From: a virus
Length of the DNA stretch: 33,775 nt
Virus record (IMG/VR): IMGVR_UViG_3300008267_000179
Location: 1 to 33,775 of that record
Direction: 5' to 3' (one strand)
The first letter of the stretch is position 1; each line of letters starts with the position of its first letter. A program made the translations under genes and the position numbers. Below are positions 1 to 6,054 of this stretch, piece after piece. The notes under the pieces are model-generated. The model made no database searches. It was not told the origin of the DNA and saw only the letters and a list, made by a program, of their open reading frames with translations.

Positions 1-114
1 ATGGTTGAATAAAGGAACTGACCTATTCAACAAAGCAAAAGCAAAACTTGCTACAGGGGAAACAACAATGGCTAAAATAAAAGCAGCATTCAAGGTATCT
101 AAAGAAGTAGAAAC
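1..114. repeat. Terminal direct repeat, left copy
   Basis: Bases 1-114 are identical to bases 33662-33775. The repeat lies inside the ERF-family gene, and joining the two copies restores one uninterrupted reading frame. The simplest reading is a circular assembly cut at an arbitrary point, as expected for a circularly permuted or otherwise closed phage genome. A true packaged terminal repeat is less likely because the repeat sits in mid-gene and has no special structure. Confidence 0.95.
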
Positions 115-136
115 ATTACTAAATTCTAAAAACTAA
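2..136 (+). CDS. erf: ERF-family ssDNA annealing protein, C-terminal part
   Basis: This is the last 44 codons and the stop (TAA at 134-136) of the gene that begins at 33240. The frame enters at base 2 (codon TGG) and gives a Lys/Ala-rich tail, FNKAKAKLATGETTMAKIKA and onward. Across the circular junction the complete protein is 185 aa. The catalytic ERF domain lies in the part at the right end of the window; this tail is probably a flexible or DNA-binding C-terminus. The next gene follows after four A-rich bases. Confidence 0.9.
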   Translation, partial: WLNKGTDLFNKAKAKLATGETTMAKIKAAFKVSKEVETLLNSKN

Positions 137-140
137 AAAA

Positions 141-503
141 ATGAAAACAATTGAAGAATTAAGTAAGGATTTATTAATTAAACAATTTAATGAATTTAAA
201 GTAGAAACATTTGAAGATTTACAAAACATTGTAAATTATTTAAAAATAAAAATGGATGCTATAAAAAATCCATTTTTAGAAAAAGGTATTGATGATTTAG
301 GATTATCAGTTAGGGCATATAATTGTTTAATGGTTTATTTACAAAGGAATGAATTATATGATAGAATAAAGGAAACTCCTAAAGTAAAGCATATTGTAAA
401 TATTTCTTTAGATGATTTTAAGAAAATAAGAAATGTTGGACACAAAAGTATTTTAGAAATACAATATTGCTTAAATGAACACGGATACGATTTTAAATCT
501 TAA
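141..503 (+). CDS. Stand-alone RNA polymerase alpha C-terminal-domain-like protein
   Basis: This 120-aa protein has a helical N-terminus (about 1-45) and then a helix-hairpin-helix fold resembling bacterial RpoA C-terminal domain. IDDLGLSVRAYNCL (50-63) aligns with the alpha-CTD helix that contacts UP elements, and KIRNVGHKSILEI (95-107) aligns with the second contact helix. By motif alignment to E. coli alpha, the DNA-contact residues R265, N268, G296, K298 and S299 correspond to R58, N61, G100, K102 and S103 here, so DNA binding looks preserved. There is no alpha N-terminal dimerisation domain. It could redirect host RNA polymerase or occupy UP elements. The gene is very AT-rich and follows an A-rich leader rather than a Shine-Dalgarno site. 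Confidence 0.75.
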   Translation: MKTIEELSKDLLIKQFNEFKVETFEDLQNIVNYLKIKMDAIKNPFLEKGIDDLGLSVRAYNCLMVYLQRNELYDRIKETPKVKHIVNISLDDFKKIRNVGHKSILEIQYCLNEHGYDFKS

Positions 504-514
504 AAACTAAAACA

Positions 515-976
515 ATGTTACCACAAATTAGTGCAGGACTAACAAAGAACCAAATTAAAATCATTGCTCAAAACTCCATCAACGAACTGATGGATTCAGG
601 CAGAATCCTGGAAGCAGCCGAAGCACTTTCAATAATGGAAAAGTTCATTGAAGAAGTAAGAAGTTCAAAAGCATTTACCGATTATGTAAGGGATGAAGTA
701 AGCAAGAACGGAAAGGAAATAACCAATTCTTCAGGTGCAAAGATTGAACTTTCAGAAGCAGGTGTTAAGTACGATTTCAGTAATTGCAATGACCCTTTGC
801 TTCCGCAATTAGAAGCAAGGTTTGAAACTGCAAAAGCAATGCTTGATGAAAGAAAGAAGTATCTTAAAGCAGTTCCTTATTCAGGTGTTGAAGTTCTGAT
901 AGAAGATGAATTGGTTAAGATATTCCCACCGAGCAAAACAAGTTCTTCAACCTATAAAATCACTTTAGCGAAATGA
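515..976 (+). CDS. Conserved phage protein downstream of the ERF gene, function unknown
   Basis: This 153-aa soluble protein is predicted to be helical in its first 70 residues (charged, with SIMEKFIEEVRSSKAFTDYV). A beta-rich part follows around GAKIELSEAGVKYDFSNCND, and the C-terminus contains FPPSKTSSSTYKITLA. I recognise the general pattern from proteins next to recombinases in Bacteroidota phages and prophages, but I cannot assign a function. By position it may support recombination or protect DNA ends, which is inference only. The start follows a leader reading CTTAAAAACTAAAACA. The stop overlaps the next start (ATGA at 973-976), indicating translational coupling. Codon use is less AT-extreme than in the preceding gene. 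Confidence 0.75.
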   Translation: MLPQISAGLTKNQIKIIAQNSINELMDSGRILEAAEALSIMEKFIEEVRSSKAFTDYVRDEVSKNGKEITNSSGAKIELSEAGVKYDFSNCNDPLLPQLEARFETAKAMLDERKKYLKAVPYSGVEVLIEDELVKIFPPSKTSSSTYKITLAK

Positions 977-1209
977 GATACTCAACAGATACTTACGAGA
1001 TAGTTTTTGATGTAATTGCTAACATAACTGATAATTCAGTAATTGCAACACGAACCGAAGAATGTCACGGCTACCATACCTTTGAAGATGTTAAAACTGA
1101 ATACATCGTTAATAGGGTTTACATAAGTGTAGGAAGTGAATATATTGACATAACCGATAGGTTAACGGATGCTGAAAAAGAATTAATAACCGAAAATCAA
1201 AATCTATGA
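973..1209 (+). CDS. Small hypothetical early protein
   Basis: A 78-aa acidic protein with no family I recognise. It has mixed beta-type segments (YEIVFDVIANI, YIVNRVYISVGSEYIDI) and a helical, acidic C-terminus (TDAEKELITEN). No membrane segment or cysteine motif is visible. It starts inside the stop of the preceding gene and ends across the next start at 1206, so it belongs to a tightly coupled early cluster. The coupling on both sides is the main reason to call it real. Confidence 0.65.
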   Translation: MRYSTDTYEIVFDVIANITDNSVIATRTEECHGYHTFEDVKTEYIVNRVYISVGSEYIDITDRLTDAEKELITENQNL

Positions 1210-1424
1210 AAGGAACAATTAAAACAATAGACGGCAATTTATTTTGTGTTTGTCTTATAGAAGGTTGGGAAACATTTTATCCTTTGCATCCTACTAACGT
1301 AGCTGAAGAAGGAATGGAAGTAGATTTTGAGTTAGTAGATGAATTTACGCACCCACATTTATTTAGAGGTGTTGGTTGGGGTGATGGTTCTGCTCACGCA
1401 AATATTATTAACTATTATCTTTAA
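1206..1424 (+). CDS. Small hypothetical early protein
   Basis: A 72-aa protein of unknown function. The first 50 residues alternate hydrophobic and polar residues in a way that suggests a small beta-barrel (GTIKTIDGNLFCVCLIEGWETFYPL by positions 3-27, then GMEVDFELVDE). This is faintly like OB or cold-shock folds, but the RNA-binding aromatic motifs of cold-shock proteins are not clear. The start overlaps the preceding stop by four bases. Three bases separate it from the next small gene. Confidence 0.6.
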   Translation: MKGTIKTIDGNLFCVCLIEGWETFYPLHPTNVAEEGMEVDFELVDEFTHPHLFRGVGWGDGSAHANIINYYL

Positions 1425-1427
1425 ACA

Positions 1428-1565
1428 ATGATTTGGCTAAACTTTAGTACCTGGTACAAATACAAAATCAAAAGAACTAAAAACTATGTTTGGTATTGGG
1501 AACGCTTCTACAAGAATGGTCATTTATGGACACCTTTAATAATCCTTAAAATCAAAAAATTATGA
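1428..1565 (+). CDS. Small basic aromatic-rich protein (45 aa)
   Basis: A short frame of 45 codons, unusually rich in Trp, Tyr and Lys: MIWLNFSTWYKYKIKRTKNY, then VWYWERFYKNGHLW. It starts after TTAAACA, the A-rich leader style used elsewhere in this genome. Its TGA overlaps the next ATG (ATGA at 1562-1565). Filling the gap exactly between two coupled genes supports translation. The composition suggests a nucleic-acid- or membrane-surface-binding peptide. No family is recognised. Confidence 0.5.
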   Translation: MIWLNFSTWYKYKIKRTKNYVWYWERFYKNGHLWTPLIILKIKKL

Positions 1566-1801
1566 AATTTTATTTAGCAGTTGAAAATGGAATGTGCATA
1601 AATTATATTAATTTGCACAACTCACAAACTATGAGGTTAAGAGATACACCTTTAACTAATTATTCATTAAGGTTTGAAAGTATTTTTTATGTAGAGAAAG
1701 ATGTTCCTAAATTAAAGGCACTTCATCCTGCAGCAGAGATAATGAAATTTAATAGCCATTATCATTTAAACGTTTACAAAAATGCTATGGAACTATCTTA
1801 A
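1562..1801 (+). CDS. Small hypothetical early protein
   Basis: A 79-aa soluble protein with no recognised domain. It contains a beta-like N-terminus (MKFYLAVENGMCINYINLH) and a helical centre (KDVPKLKALHPAAEIMKF). It starts within the stop of the 45-aa gene upstream and overlaps the next frame by 20 bases. No signal, membrane or metal-binding motif is seen. I call it real from the coupled arrangement. Confidence 0.6.
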   Translation: MKFYLAVENGMCINYINLHNSQTMRLRDTPLTNYSLRFESIFYVEKDVPKLKALHPAAEIMKFNSHYHLNVYKNAMELS

Positions 1802-2027
1802 AAATGATGTTGTCGGTTCTTATAGTAAAATCATTTACGGAGAACAAGGGGACAAGGTAGCTATTATAGGCAGGTTAAATGAGATGCTTAAAGTCCTGCA
1901 CGAAAACGGACAAGTATTCTTTATCAAAGAAGATGGAATTTCAATAGATTATATAACCAAAAAACAAAACAATGGAACAAACAATGGAACAACAACAAAA
2001 TCAAAATCAAGAAGTAAAAGAATTTAA
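1782..2027 (+). CDS. Small hypothetical early protein
   Basis: An 81-aa protein. Residues 1-60 look like a compact alpha/beta fold (VVGSYSKIIYGEQGDKVAII, then RLNEMLKVLHENGQVFFIKE). The tail after residue 60 is Asn/Thr/Lys/Arg-rich and disordered and overlaps the next small gene. ATG 1782 is the only reasonable start because the next in-frame ATG lies mid-domain. Function unknown. Confidence 0.55.
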   Translation: MLWNYLKNDVVGSYSKIIYGEQGDKVAIIGRLNEMLKVLHENGQVFFIKEDGISIDYITKKQNNGTNNGTTTKSKSRSKRI

Positions 2028-2151
2028 GCCTAAACCTTGGTTAAAGAAACCTGAAGAAGAAAAGAAAGTTCAGGGTTACTATTATGTAAAAGCCAAGTTC
2101 AAAAAGATTGCTCACGAAGAAATAGAAAAACTAACTCAACAATGGAAATAA
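1972..2151 (+). CDS. Small Gln/Lys-rich protein (59 aa)
   Basis: A 59-codon frame starting after AAACA, the usual A-rich leader. The N-terminus is Gln/Asn-rich, followed by a Lys/Pro stretch (KEFKPKPWLKKPEEEKK) and a structured-looking end (GYYYVKAKFKKIAHEEIEKL). A second in-frame ATG at 1984 is also possible. It overlaps the tail of the preceding gene by 56 bases, or 44 from the second ATG, and the next gene by 10. Overlap in low-complexity sequence lowers confidence. Function unknown. Confidence 0.45.
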   Translation: MEQTMEQQQNQNQEVKEFKPKPWLKKPEEEKKVQGYYYVKAKFKKIAHEEIEKLTQQWK

Positions 2152-2357
2152 AAGAACGCAACAAAACAATAGTTGAACTTTATGATTTAGGAGTTAGTTA
2201 TGAAGATATAGGTAAAAGATTCAACTTAAAAGCGAATAGCGTTTGTGATATTATTATAAAAGTAAAATCTAAATACTTTGCACCTGGAATCTTTAACGTT
2301 CACGATTATGATTGTTGGATAATGCCTACAAAAAAATCTTATGAATTTAACAACTAA
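2142..2357 (+). CDS. Helix-turn-helix protein
   Basis: A 71-aa protein whose first 45 residues form a homeodomain-like or sigma-region-4-like helix-turn-helix: IVELYDLGVSYEDIGKRFNL (10-29), followed by a recognition helix around ANSVCDIIIKVK. The remaining residues (FNVHDYDCWIMPTKK) do not match anything I know. It could be a small early transcription regulator. It overlaps both neighbours and sits directly upstream of replication-related genes. Confidence 0.6.
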   Translation: MEIKERNKTIVELYDLGVSYEDIGKRFNLKANSVCDIIIKVKSKYFAPGIFNVHDYDCWIMPTKKSYEFNN

Positions 2358-2643
2358 AGACAAAGTAAAAAGCCTTTTAATCAACTACCCACATTTAAGG
2401 GATTCAGATGAAAGATTAATAGCTACCTATTGGATGAAAGAAGCAGGAAGTAAAGATGCTTTGGATAATATGACTGCAACTAAATTCCTTTTAAATTTCG
2501 TAGAAGGTGCTTACACAAGTCCTGAATCCATCCGCAGAATGAGGCAAAAGATTCAAGAACAAGATGAATCATTAAGGGGTAAATCCTATCAAAAAAGACA
2601 AAAATTAGAACAAGATGTTAGAAGCAAAATTAGAAGTTTGTAA
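2341..2643 (+). CDS. Conserved phage early protein (SPESIRRMRQKIQE family)
   Basis: A 100-aa, largely helical and basic protein. Residues 18-32 (HLRDSDERLIATYWM) and 60-85 (SPESIRRMRQKIQEQDESLRGK) resemble a small family widespread in phages of several phyla, with no established function that I can name. The arrangement suggests a nucleic-acid-binding early protein. It starts inside the preceding gene, and its end overlaps the DnaA-like gene by 29 bases. Confidence 0.65.
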   Translation: MNLTTKDKVKSLLINYPHLRDSDERLIATYWMKEAGSKDALDNMTATKFLLNFVEGAYTSPESIRRMRQKIQEQDESLRGKSYQKRQKLEQDVRSKIRSL

Positions 2644-3007
2644 TCCGTGTGTTGAGCATCCTTCTTACTTTAAAATCAATCCTATAAGTAAGCGTTTAAA
2701 TTCAAATGAAATATTGGAATCTATTTCTAAATTCTTTGAAATACCTGTGAATGAAATAGTAGGTAAGAAAAGGACTGCTAAAATAGCTGAAGCAAGAATG
2801 GTTGCTGCCTATGTTTTAAGAAAGGACAGATATTTAAGTTTAGGCTTAAAGCATATTGGAAATATTTTAGGTGGCAAAGACCATACTTCAGTAATGCACC
2901 ACGTTAAAAGAATTGGTGAATTGATTGACATTGAGCCTGAATTTAGAGTTAAGATTAAGGAAGTATTCCTGGAAACCTACGGAAGTACAACTTATTTTTA
3001 CGATTGA
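2615..3007 (+). CDS. Stand-alone DnaA domain IV (DNA-binding) protein
   Basis: This 130-aa protein matches the C-terminal DNA-binding domain of DnaA and lacks the AAA+ and helicase-loading domains. Residues 32-66 (EILESISKFFEIPVNEIVGK onward) correspond to the first helices. GGKDHTSVMHHVKRI (86-100) is the DnaA signature, including the Asp-His-Thr that reads the DnaA box (D89, H90, T91). It may bind DnaA boxes in the phage or host chromosome, either to help initiate at the phage origin or to compete with host DnaA. The gene for the probable replication initiator lies 330 bases downstream. The start at 2615 precedes a possible Cys-containing extension (CNPC), so a later start cannot be excluded. 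Confidence 0.85.
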   Translation: MLEAKLEVCNPCVEHPSYFKINPISKRLNSNEILESISKFFEIPVNEIVGKKRTAKIAEARMVAAYVLRKDRYLSLGLKHIGNILGGKDHTSVMHHVKRIGELIDIEPEFRVKIKEVFLETYGSTTYFYD

Positions 3008-3031
3008 TTTTTTCCCTATTGAAAATTGATT

Positions 3032-3039
3032 TATATTTG
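3032..3039 (+). promoter_or_regulatory. Bacteroidota-type -7 element (TATATTTG)
   Basis: TATATTTG matches the TAnnTTTG -7 element used by Bacteroidota primary sigma factor. The expected transcription start is near 3045, at the foot of the first hairpin of the structured RNA that follows. A good -33 TTTG is missing; the nearest TTG (3004-3006) is 25 bases upstream, longer than the usual 19-21. Confidence 0.5.
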
Positions 3040-3044
3040 TTCAA

Positions 3045-3139
3045 CGATTTGTAAATGAAGAGCGAACCATTTACAAATTTATTTTAGAGAAATCTAAATA
3101 AATGCCCTGCAGTTCGCTCCTGTGGGGCTATTTTATTTT
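3045..3139 (+). ncRNA. Structured RNA with three hairpins and complementary loops
   Basis: Hairpin 1 is a perfect 11-bp stem (3047-3057 with 3068-3078) with the 10-nt loop AAGAGCGAAC. Hairpin 2 is a 6-bp stem (3083-3088 with 3093-3098) capped by the GNRA tetraloop GAAA. Hairpin 3 is a 9-bp GC-rich stem with two GU pairs (3104-3112 with 3120-3128) and the 7-nt loop TTCGCTC, followed by a T-rich run. The entire loop of hairpin 3 is complementary to GAGCGAA in loop 1, so a kissing interaction is possible. It lies between a -7 element and the ATG at 3140. It may be a small RNA ending at hairpin 3 or a 5' leader that controls the next genes. Structures were read by eye and not energy-folded. Confidence 0.6.
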
Positions 3140-3352
3140 ATGGCAATAGAAAAAAGATATTATGATTCAGAAGCAGATTATCCCCATTATTTAAGTTTTT
3201 TTCATACTTGTGATAATAAAATAAGAATTATTATTGAAGATAAATCAACTGGATTTTTCGTTGAATTAGAAGGAGATGAATTAAAAGAGTTAATACAAGA
3301 CCTTAACTTTATTCTTAAAGATATAAATGATTCAGAAAATGAGTTACATTAA
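3140..3352 (+). CDS. Small acidic hypothetical protein
   Basis: A 70-aa acidic protein: MAIEKRYYDSEADYPHYLSF, a beta-type core (KIRIIIEDKSTGFFVELEG) and a C-terminal helix (DELKELIQDLNFILKDI). No family recognised. I use ATG 3140, directly after the T-rich end of the structured RNA. An in-frame GTG at 3122 would place the start inside hairpin 3 and adds only an unlikely hydrophobic extension. The end overlaps the replication initiator start by 14 bases. Its synthesis could be controlled by the upstream RNA fold. Confidence 0.6.
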   Translation: MAIEKRYYDSEADYPHYLSFFHTCDNKIRIIIEDKSTGFFVELEGDELKELIQDLNFILKDINDSENELH

Positions 3353-4145
3353 ATTAGATAGGGATTTGCTTTATAGTTACTGCTTCGCTAATCCTAATCA
3401 TTTAAAAATTTGGATTTGGTTATTGATTAAAGCTAACTTCAAGAATGCTTTTATTCCTATTAATTTAGGTAAAGGATATAAGACAATAGAGGTTAAAAGA
3501 GGTCAATTAATCTATGGTAGAAACAAGGCAGAAGATGAACTTGGATTGAATGGAAGTTTAATTGATAGGACTTTAAAAGAATTTGAGAATTTAGGGCAAA
3601 TTAAACGTGAAGTTAGCAGCCATTATTCAGTCATAACTATTTGTAATTATGATAGTTATCAAAGCAAATCGGATGAACTTGAACAGGCTATGAACAACCA
3701 ATGCGCAACAAATGAACAACCAATGAACAACACTTGCACAACAAATGAACAACACGTGAACATATATAAAGAAGAATTAGAAGAAAAAGAAAGTAAAGAA
3801 GAAAGAGAAGTTAGTAGTGCGATTTCTTTAAAAAATTCAAATTTGTTTAGGAAACCTAAAGTTCCAAGCCTGGAAGAAGTTCAAATGAATTTTATTAGTT
3901 GTGGTGGAAATAAAGAAATGGCTGAAGCATTTTTCAACAAGCATAGTGCAGTTGATTGGTTTATGAAAGGTTCACCGATAACAAACTATAAAACTTTAAT
4001 TCCTAATTTTATTAAAATCTTTAACGAAAATGAATCAAAATCTAATAAAACAAGACAACAAACAACTAACGACTCACTTGAGTATATCACAAACAAAGGT
4101 GCTGAACTCTATGCCAAGCTATATGGCTCCGATTCTCAAAGCTAA
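3339..4145 (+). CDS. Probable replication initiator (O-like, N-terminal winged helix)
   Basis: This 268-aa protein opens with MSYIKLDRDLLYSYCFANPN, then a winged-helix domain (about 1-115, with LKIWIWLLIKANFK and the GQLIYGRNKAEDELG wing region) of the type found in phage replisome organisers. A flexible Asn/Gln/Thr linker (about 118-140) and a Lys/Glu-rich stretch follow, then a helical C-terminal domain (about 165-268, with VDWFMKGSPITNYKTLIPNF). The linker-coding DNA carries four iterons, as in lambda O. It should bind the origin and recruit a loader or helicase through its C-terminus. ATG 3339 is preferred to 3327 because it gives the conserved N-terminus directly. The gene overlaps the next frame by 116 bases. 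Confidence 0.7.
   Translation: MSYIKLDRDLLYSYCFANPNHLKIWIWLLIKANFKNAFIPINLGKGYKTIEVKRGQLIYGRNKAEDELGLNGSLIDRTLKEFENLGQIKREVSSHYSVITICNYDSYQSKSDELEQAMNNQCATNEQPMNNTCTTNEQHVNIYKEELEEKESKEEREVSSAISLKNSNLFRKPKVPSLEEVQMNFISCGGNKEMAEAFFNKHSAVDWFMKGSPITNYKTLIPNFIKIFNENESKSNKTRQQTTNDSLEYITNKGAELYAKLYGSDSQS
3690..3810. other. Candidate replication origin: four iterons plus purine-rich tract
   Basis: ATGAACAAC occurs at 3690, 3712, 3723 and 3745, with spacings of 22, 11 and 22 bases, which are whole helical turns. CAACAAATGAACAAC is repeated exactly at 3706-3720 and 3739-3753. The copies at 3690 and 3723 are read as Met-Asn-Asn, while those at 3712 and 3745 are read in another frame as part of Asn-Glu-Gln. 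The repeat is therefore kept at the DNA level and not by the protein. Immediately after, 3768-3810 has only three pyrimidines in 43 bases, a possible unwinding tract. Iterons plus an A/G-rich tract inside an initiator gene copy the layout of the lambda origin. Confidence 0.6.
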
Positions 4146-4872
4146 AGAAACAGGTGTTCCATTCCGTAAAATGTCAAATGATGAACTTTTGCTTTCTGCT
4201 TATTCGCTAATCGTAAAAATGAATGTTATTACAGGTTGGGCAATTTTGGACAAAAAACTCCTGGACATTTTCGCTGAACAACTTTCTTTAAAACTTTCAG
4301 AAACTTATTCTTTCCTAAACCAAAATGAAATAGAATACGCTTTCAGAACTTATTCAGTTAATGATTGGGGTAAGAACTTCAACCTAAACGCTTTAGACGA
4401 GGTTTTAAAGCCGTATCTTACTTTAAGAAGGGAATTACACGTTAACGAATCAAAAGCCGAAATTCTGCTTACTATGGCTTCTAAAGAAATATCACAAAAA
4501 GAAATGATGCAAGATGTAGAAGAATACCTTACTAAAGATACTTTAGAAGTTAATTTAATACCTATCTATATTTATGATTATGCTGAAAAGTTAGGGTTGA
4601 TAAATTTAAGCAGGGATGAAAAGATAGCAATTTACGAAGAAGCCAAAAGTTTTAGACAAAGGGAATTATGCAACTCTGCAAAATCTAACCGAATAGACGA
4701 CATTATGGCGAACAATATCTTTTTTGAAATGGTCAAAAAGAATGAAATTACTGATGAAGAAAAGTTTAGGTTGCAGAATCTTTCAAAAAAATTAGCATTT
4801 AAAAAGTATTATGAAAGCAAAAAAAATAGACCTTCCGAAGTTAAAAAAGAAAGCACAAGAAACATTCAATAA
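4030..4872 (+). CDS. Replication-associated protein, possible helicase-loader partner
   Basis: A 280-aa mostly helical protein. I do not recognise a catalytic domain and see no Walker motif. Notable segments are NEIEYAFRTYSVNDWGKNFN and NALDEVLKPYLTLRRELHVNE in the middle, and a basic C-terminus (KLAFKKYYESKKNRP). I have the impression of a family found beside replication genes in Bacteroidota phages. Its position between an O-like initiator and NinG matches the place of lambda P, so a helicase-loader role is a reasonable guess from context only. The start is uncertain: ATG 4030 overlaps the initiator by 116 bases, and in-frame ATGs at 4111 and 4123 would give 253- or 249-aa proteins. Confidence 0.6.
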   Translation: MNQNLIKQDNKQLTTHLSISQTKVLNSMPSYMAPILKAKETGVPFRKMSNDELLLSAYSLIVKMNVITGWAILDKKLLDIFAEQLSLKLSETYSFLNQNEIEYAFRTYSVNDWGKNFNLNALDEVLKPYLTLRRELHVNESKAEILLTMASKEISQKEMMQDVEEYLTKDTLEVNLIPIYIYDYAEKLGLINLSRDEKIAIYEEAKSFRQRELCNSAKSNRIDDIMANNIFFEMVKKNEITDEEKFRLQNLSKKLAFKKYYESKKNRPSEVKKESTRNIQ

Positions 4873-5173
4873 ATGGATTCGTGAAAGGGATAAGAATTTA
4901 GGTTGCATTTCTTGTGGTTCAAATGTTGACCACGCAGGACATTACTTTAGTGCAGGGCATTATTCACTACTGACATTTGACGAAACTAATGTTAATGGCC
5001 AATGCTTAAGATGTAACAACTTCTTACACGGAAACTTGATTCATTACCGAATGGGATTGGTTGAAAGATACGGAGATAAAAAAGTAATTGAATTAGAGAA
5101 TCAAAGCAGGAATAAAATTAAAAAATGGGATAGGGTGGAACTTGAAGACATAATAACAAAATACAAATTATGA
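4811..5173 (+). CDS. ninG: NinG/Rap-like Holliday-junction nuclease, short form
   Basis: This 120-aa protein matches the core of lambda NinG (Rap), a structure-specific endonuclease that cuts recombination intermediates. Recognised features are the zinc site CISCGS (32-37) with CLRC (65-68), the AGHYFSAGHYSLL segment, and CNNFLHGNLIHYRMGLVERYG (residues 68-88). It lacks most of the longer N-terminal region of lambda NinG, so it is a compact version. The start at 4811 overlaps the preceding gene by 62 bases; its basic N-terminus (KKIDLPKLKKKAQETFNKW) is typical of the family. The stop overlaps the methyltransferase start (ATGA). It probably acts with the ERF annealing protein. Confidence 0.88.
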   Translation: MKAKKIDLPKLKKKAQETFNKWIRERDKNLGCISCGSNVDHAGHYFSAGHYSLLTFDETNVNGQCLRCNNFLHGNLIHYRMGLVERYGDKKVIELENQSRNKIKKWDRVELEDIITKYKL

Positions 5174-6012
5174 AAGTATTAATAGCTTGTGAAGAAAGCC
5201 AAGCAGTTTGTAAGGAATTTAGAAAGTTAGGACACGAATCTTATTCTTGTGATATTTTAGATTGTTCAGGTGGGCATCCTGAATGGCATATAAAAGAAGA
5301 TATTTTTAAAGTAATTGAAGGATGGCAAAAAGTAATTTATTTATGTGATTGTATTTTTGAAGAATGGGATGAAGATAATGAAATGGCTATTTGTCCAAAT
5401 TGTTTAATTGATTTTTCAGAATGTGATTGTCCTGGATGTATGCAAGAAGATGAATTTGAATATAAAGAATTTGATGATGTATTATATGCTAAAAGATTAG
5501 ATTTTAAAAATTGGGATTTAATGATAGCTTTTCCACCTTGCACACATTTAACTATTAGTGGTGCTCAACATTTTGAAAAGAAAAAATTAGACGGAAGGCA
5601 ACAACAAGGTATTGATTTTTTTATGGCTATTATTAATGCTCCTATAGATAAAATAGCAGTTGAAAATCCTATAGGAATAATGAGTTCAGAATATAGAAAA
5701 CCTGACCAAATTATTCAACCTTACTTTTTTGGTGACCCATTTCAGAAAACAACTTGCTTATGGCTTAAAAATTTACCTAAATTAGTTTACAATCTAACTC
5801 CAAATTTGTTTGAATCTGAAGTAACAGGAACAAATGACAAAGGAGAATTTATAGAAATTAAAGACAAGAAAACAGGAAGGATTAAAAAACAACCAATGTG
5901 GTATTACGAAGCATTTAAAAATGCTAAAACAAAAGAAGAAAGAAGTATTTTAAGAAGTAAGACATTTCCTGGAATTGCTAAAGCTATGGCAAATCAATGG
6001 GGTAATTTGTAG
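5170..6012 (+). CDS. C5-cytosine DNA methyltransferase-like protein with a Cys-rich insertion
   Basis: This 280-aa protein has the SAM-domain start MKVLIACEESQAV, the catalytic motif FPPCTHLTISGA (121-132, nucleophile C124) and the motif-VI-like VENP (164-167). The segment KPDQIIQPYFFG and CLWLKNLP also match phage cytosine methyltransferases. Between GW (51-52) and NWDLMIA (114-120) lies an insertion of about 60 residues with C59, C61, C75, C78, C85, C87 and C90, probably a zinc-binding module for DNA recognition. The product would be 5-methylcytosine, the substrate of the TET/JBP-type dioxygenase encoded at 10746. The gene is AT-richer than its neighbours. No partner restriction enzyme is nearby, so this is a modification rather than an R-M gene. 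Confidence 0.82.
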   Translation: MKVLIACEESQAVCKEFRKLGHESYSCDILDCSGGHPEWHIKEDIFKVIEGWQKVIYLCDCIFEEWDEDNEMAICPNCLIDFSECDCPGCMQEDEFEYKEFDDVLYAKRLDFKNWDLMIAFPPCTHLTISGAQHFEKKKLDGRQQQGIDFFMAIINAPIDKIAVENPIGIMSSEYRKPDQIIQPYFFGDPFQKTTCLWLKNLPKLVYNLTPNLFESEVTGTNDKGEFIEIKDKKTGRIKKQPMWYYEAFKNAKTKEERSILRSKTFPGIAKAMANQWGNL

Positions 6013-6036
6013 GTATCAAATAAAAATATAAATTTG
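6006..6036 (+). promoter_or_regulatory. Consensus Bacteroidota promoter for the middle operon
   Basis: TTTG (6006-6009), a 19-base spacer and TAAATTTG (6029-6036) match the -33 and -7 elements of Bacteroidota primary-sigma promoters. It spans the stop codon of the methyltransferase gene (6010-6012). The predicted start site (about 6042) lies just before the TTG at 6055. It would drive the sigma-like gene and the coupled modification operon down to about 11645. Confidence 0.65.
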
Positions 6037-6054
6037 TTAGGAATTACTTTTGAA

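Noticed and set aside
1-114. True packaged terminal repeat
   Set aside because: The repeat is mid-gene and restores the ERF frame when joined, which fits assembly overlap of a circular contig better than a fixed terminal repeat.
3122-3139. GTG start for the gene after the structured RNA
   Set aside because: It would place the start inside the third hairpin and add six hydrophobic residues, while ATG 3140 follows the hairpin directly.
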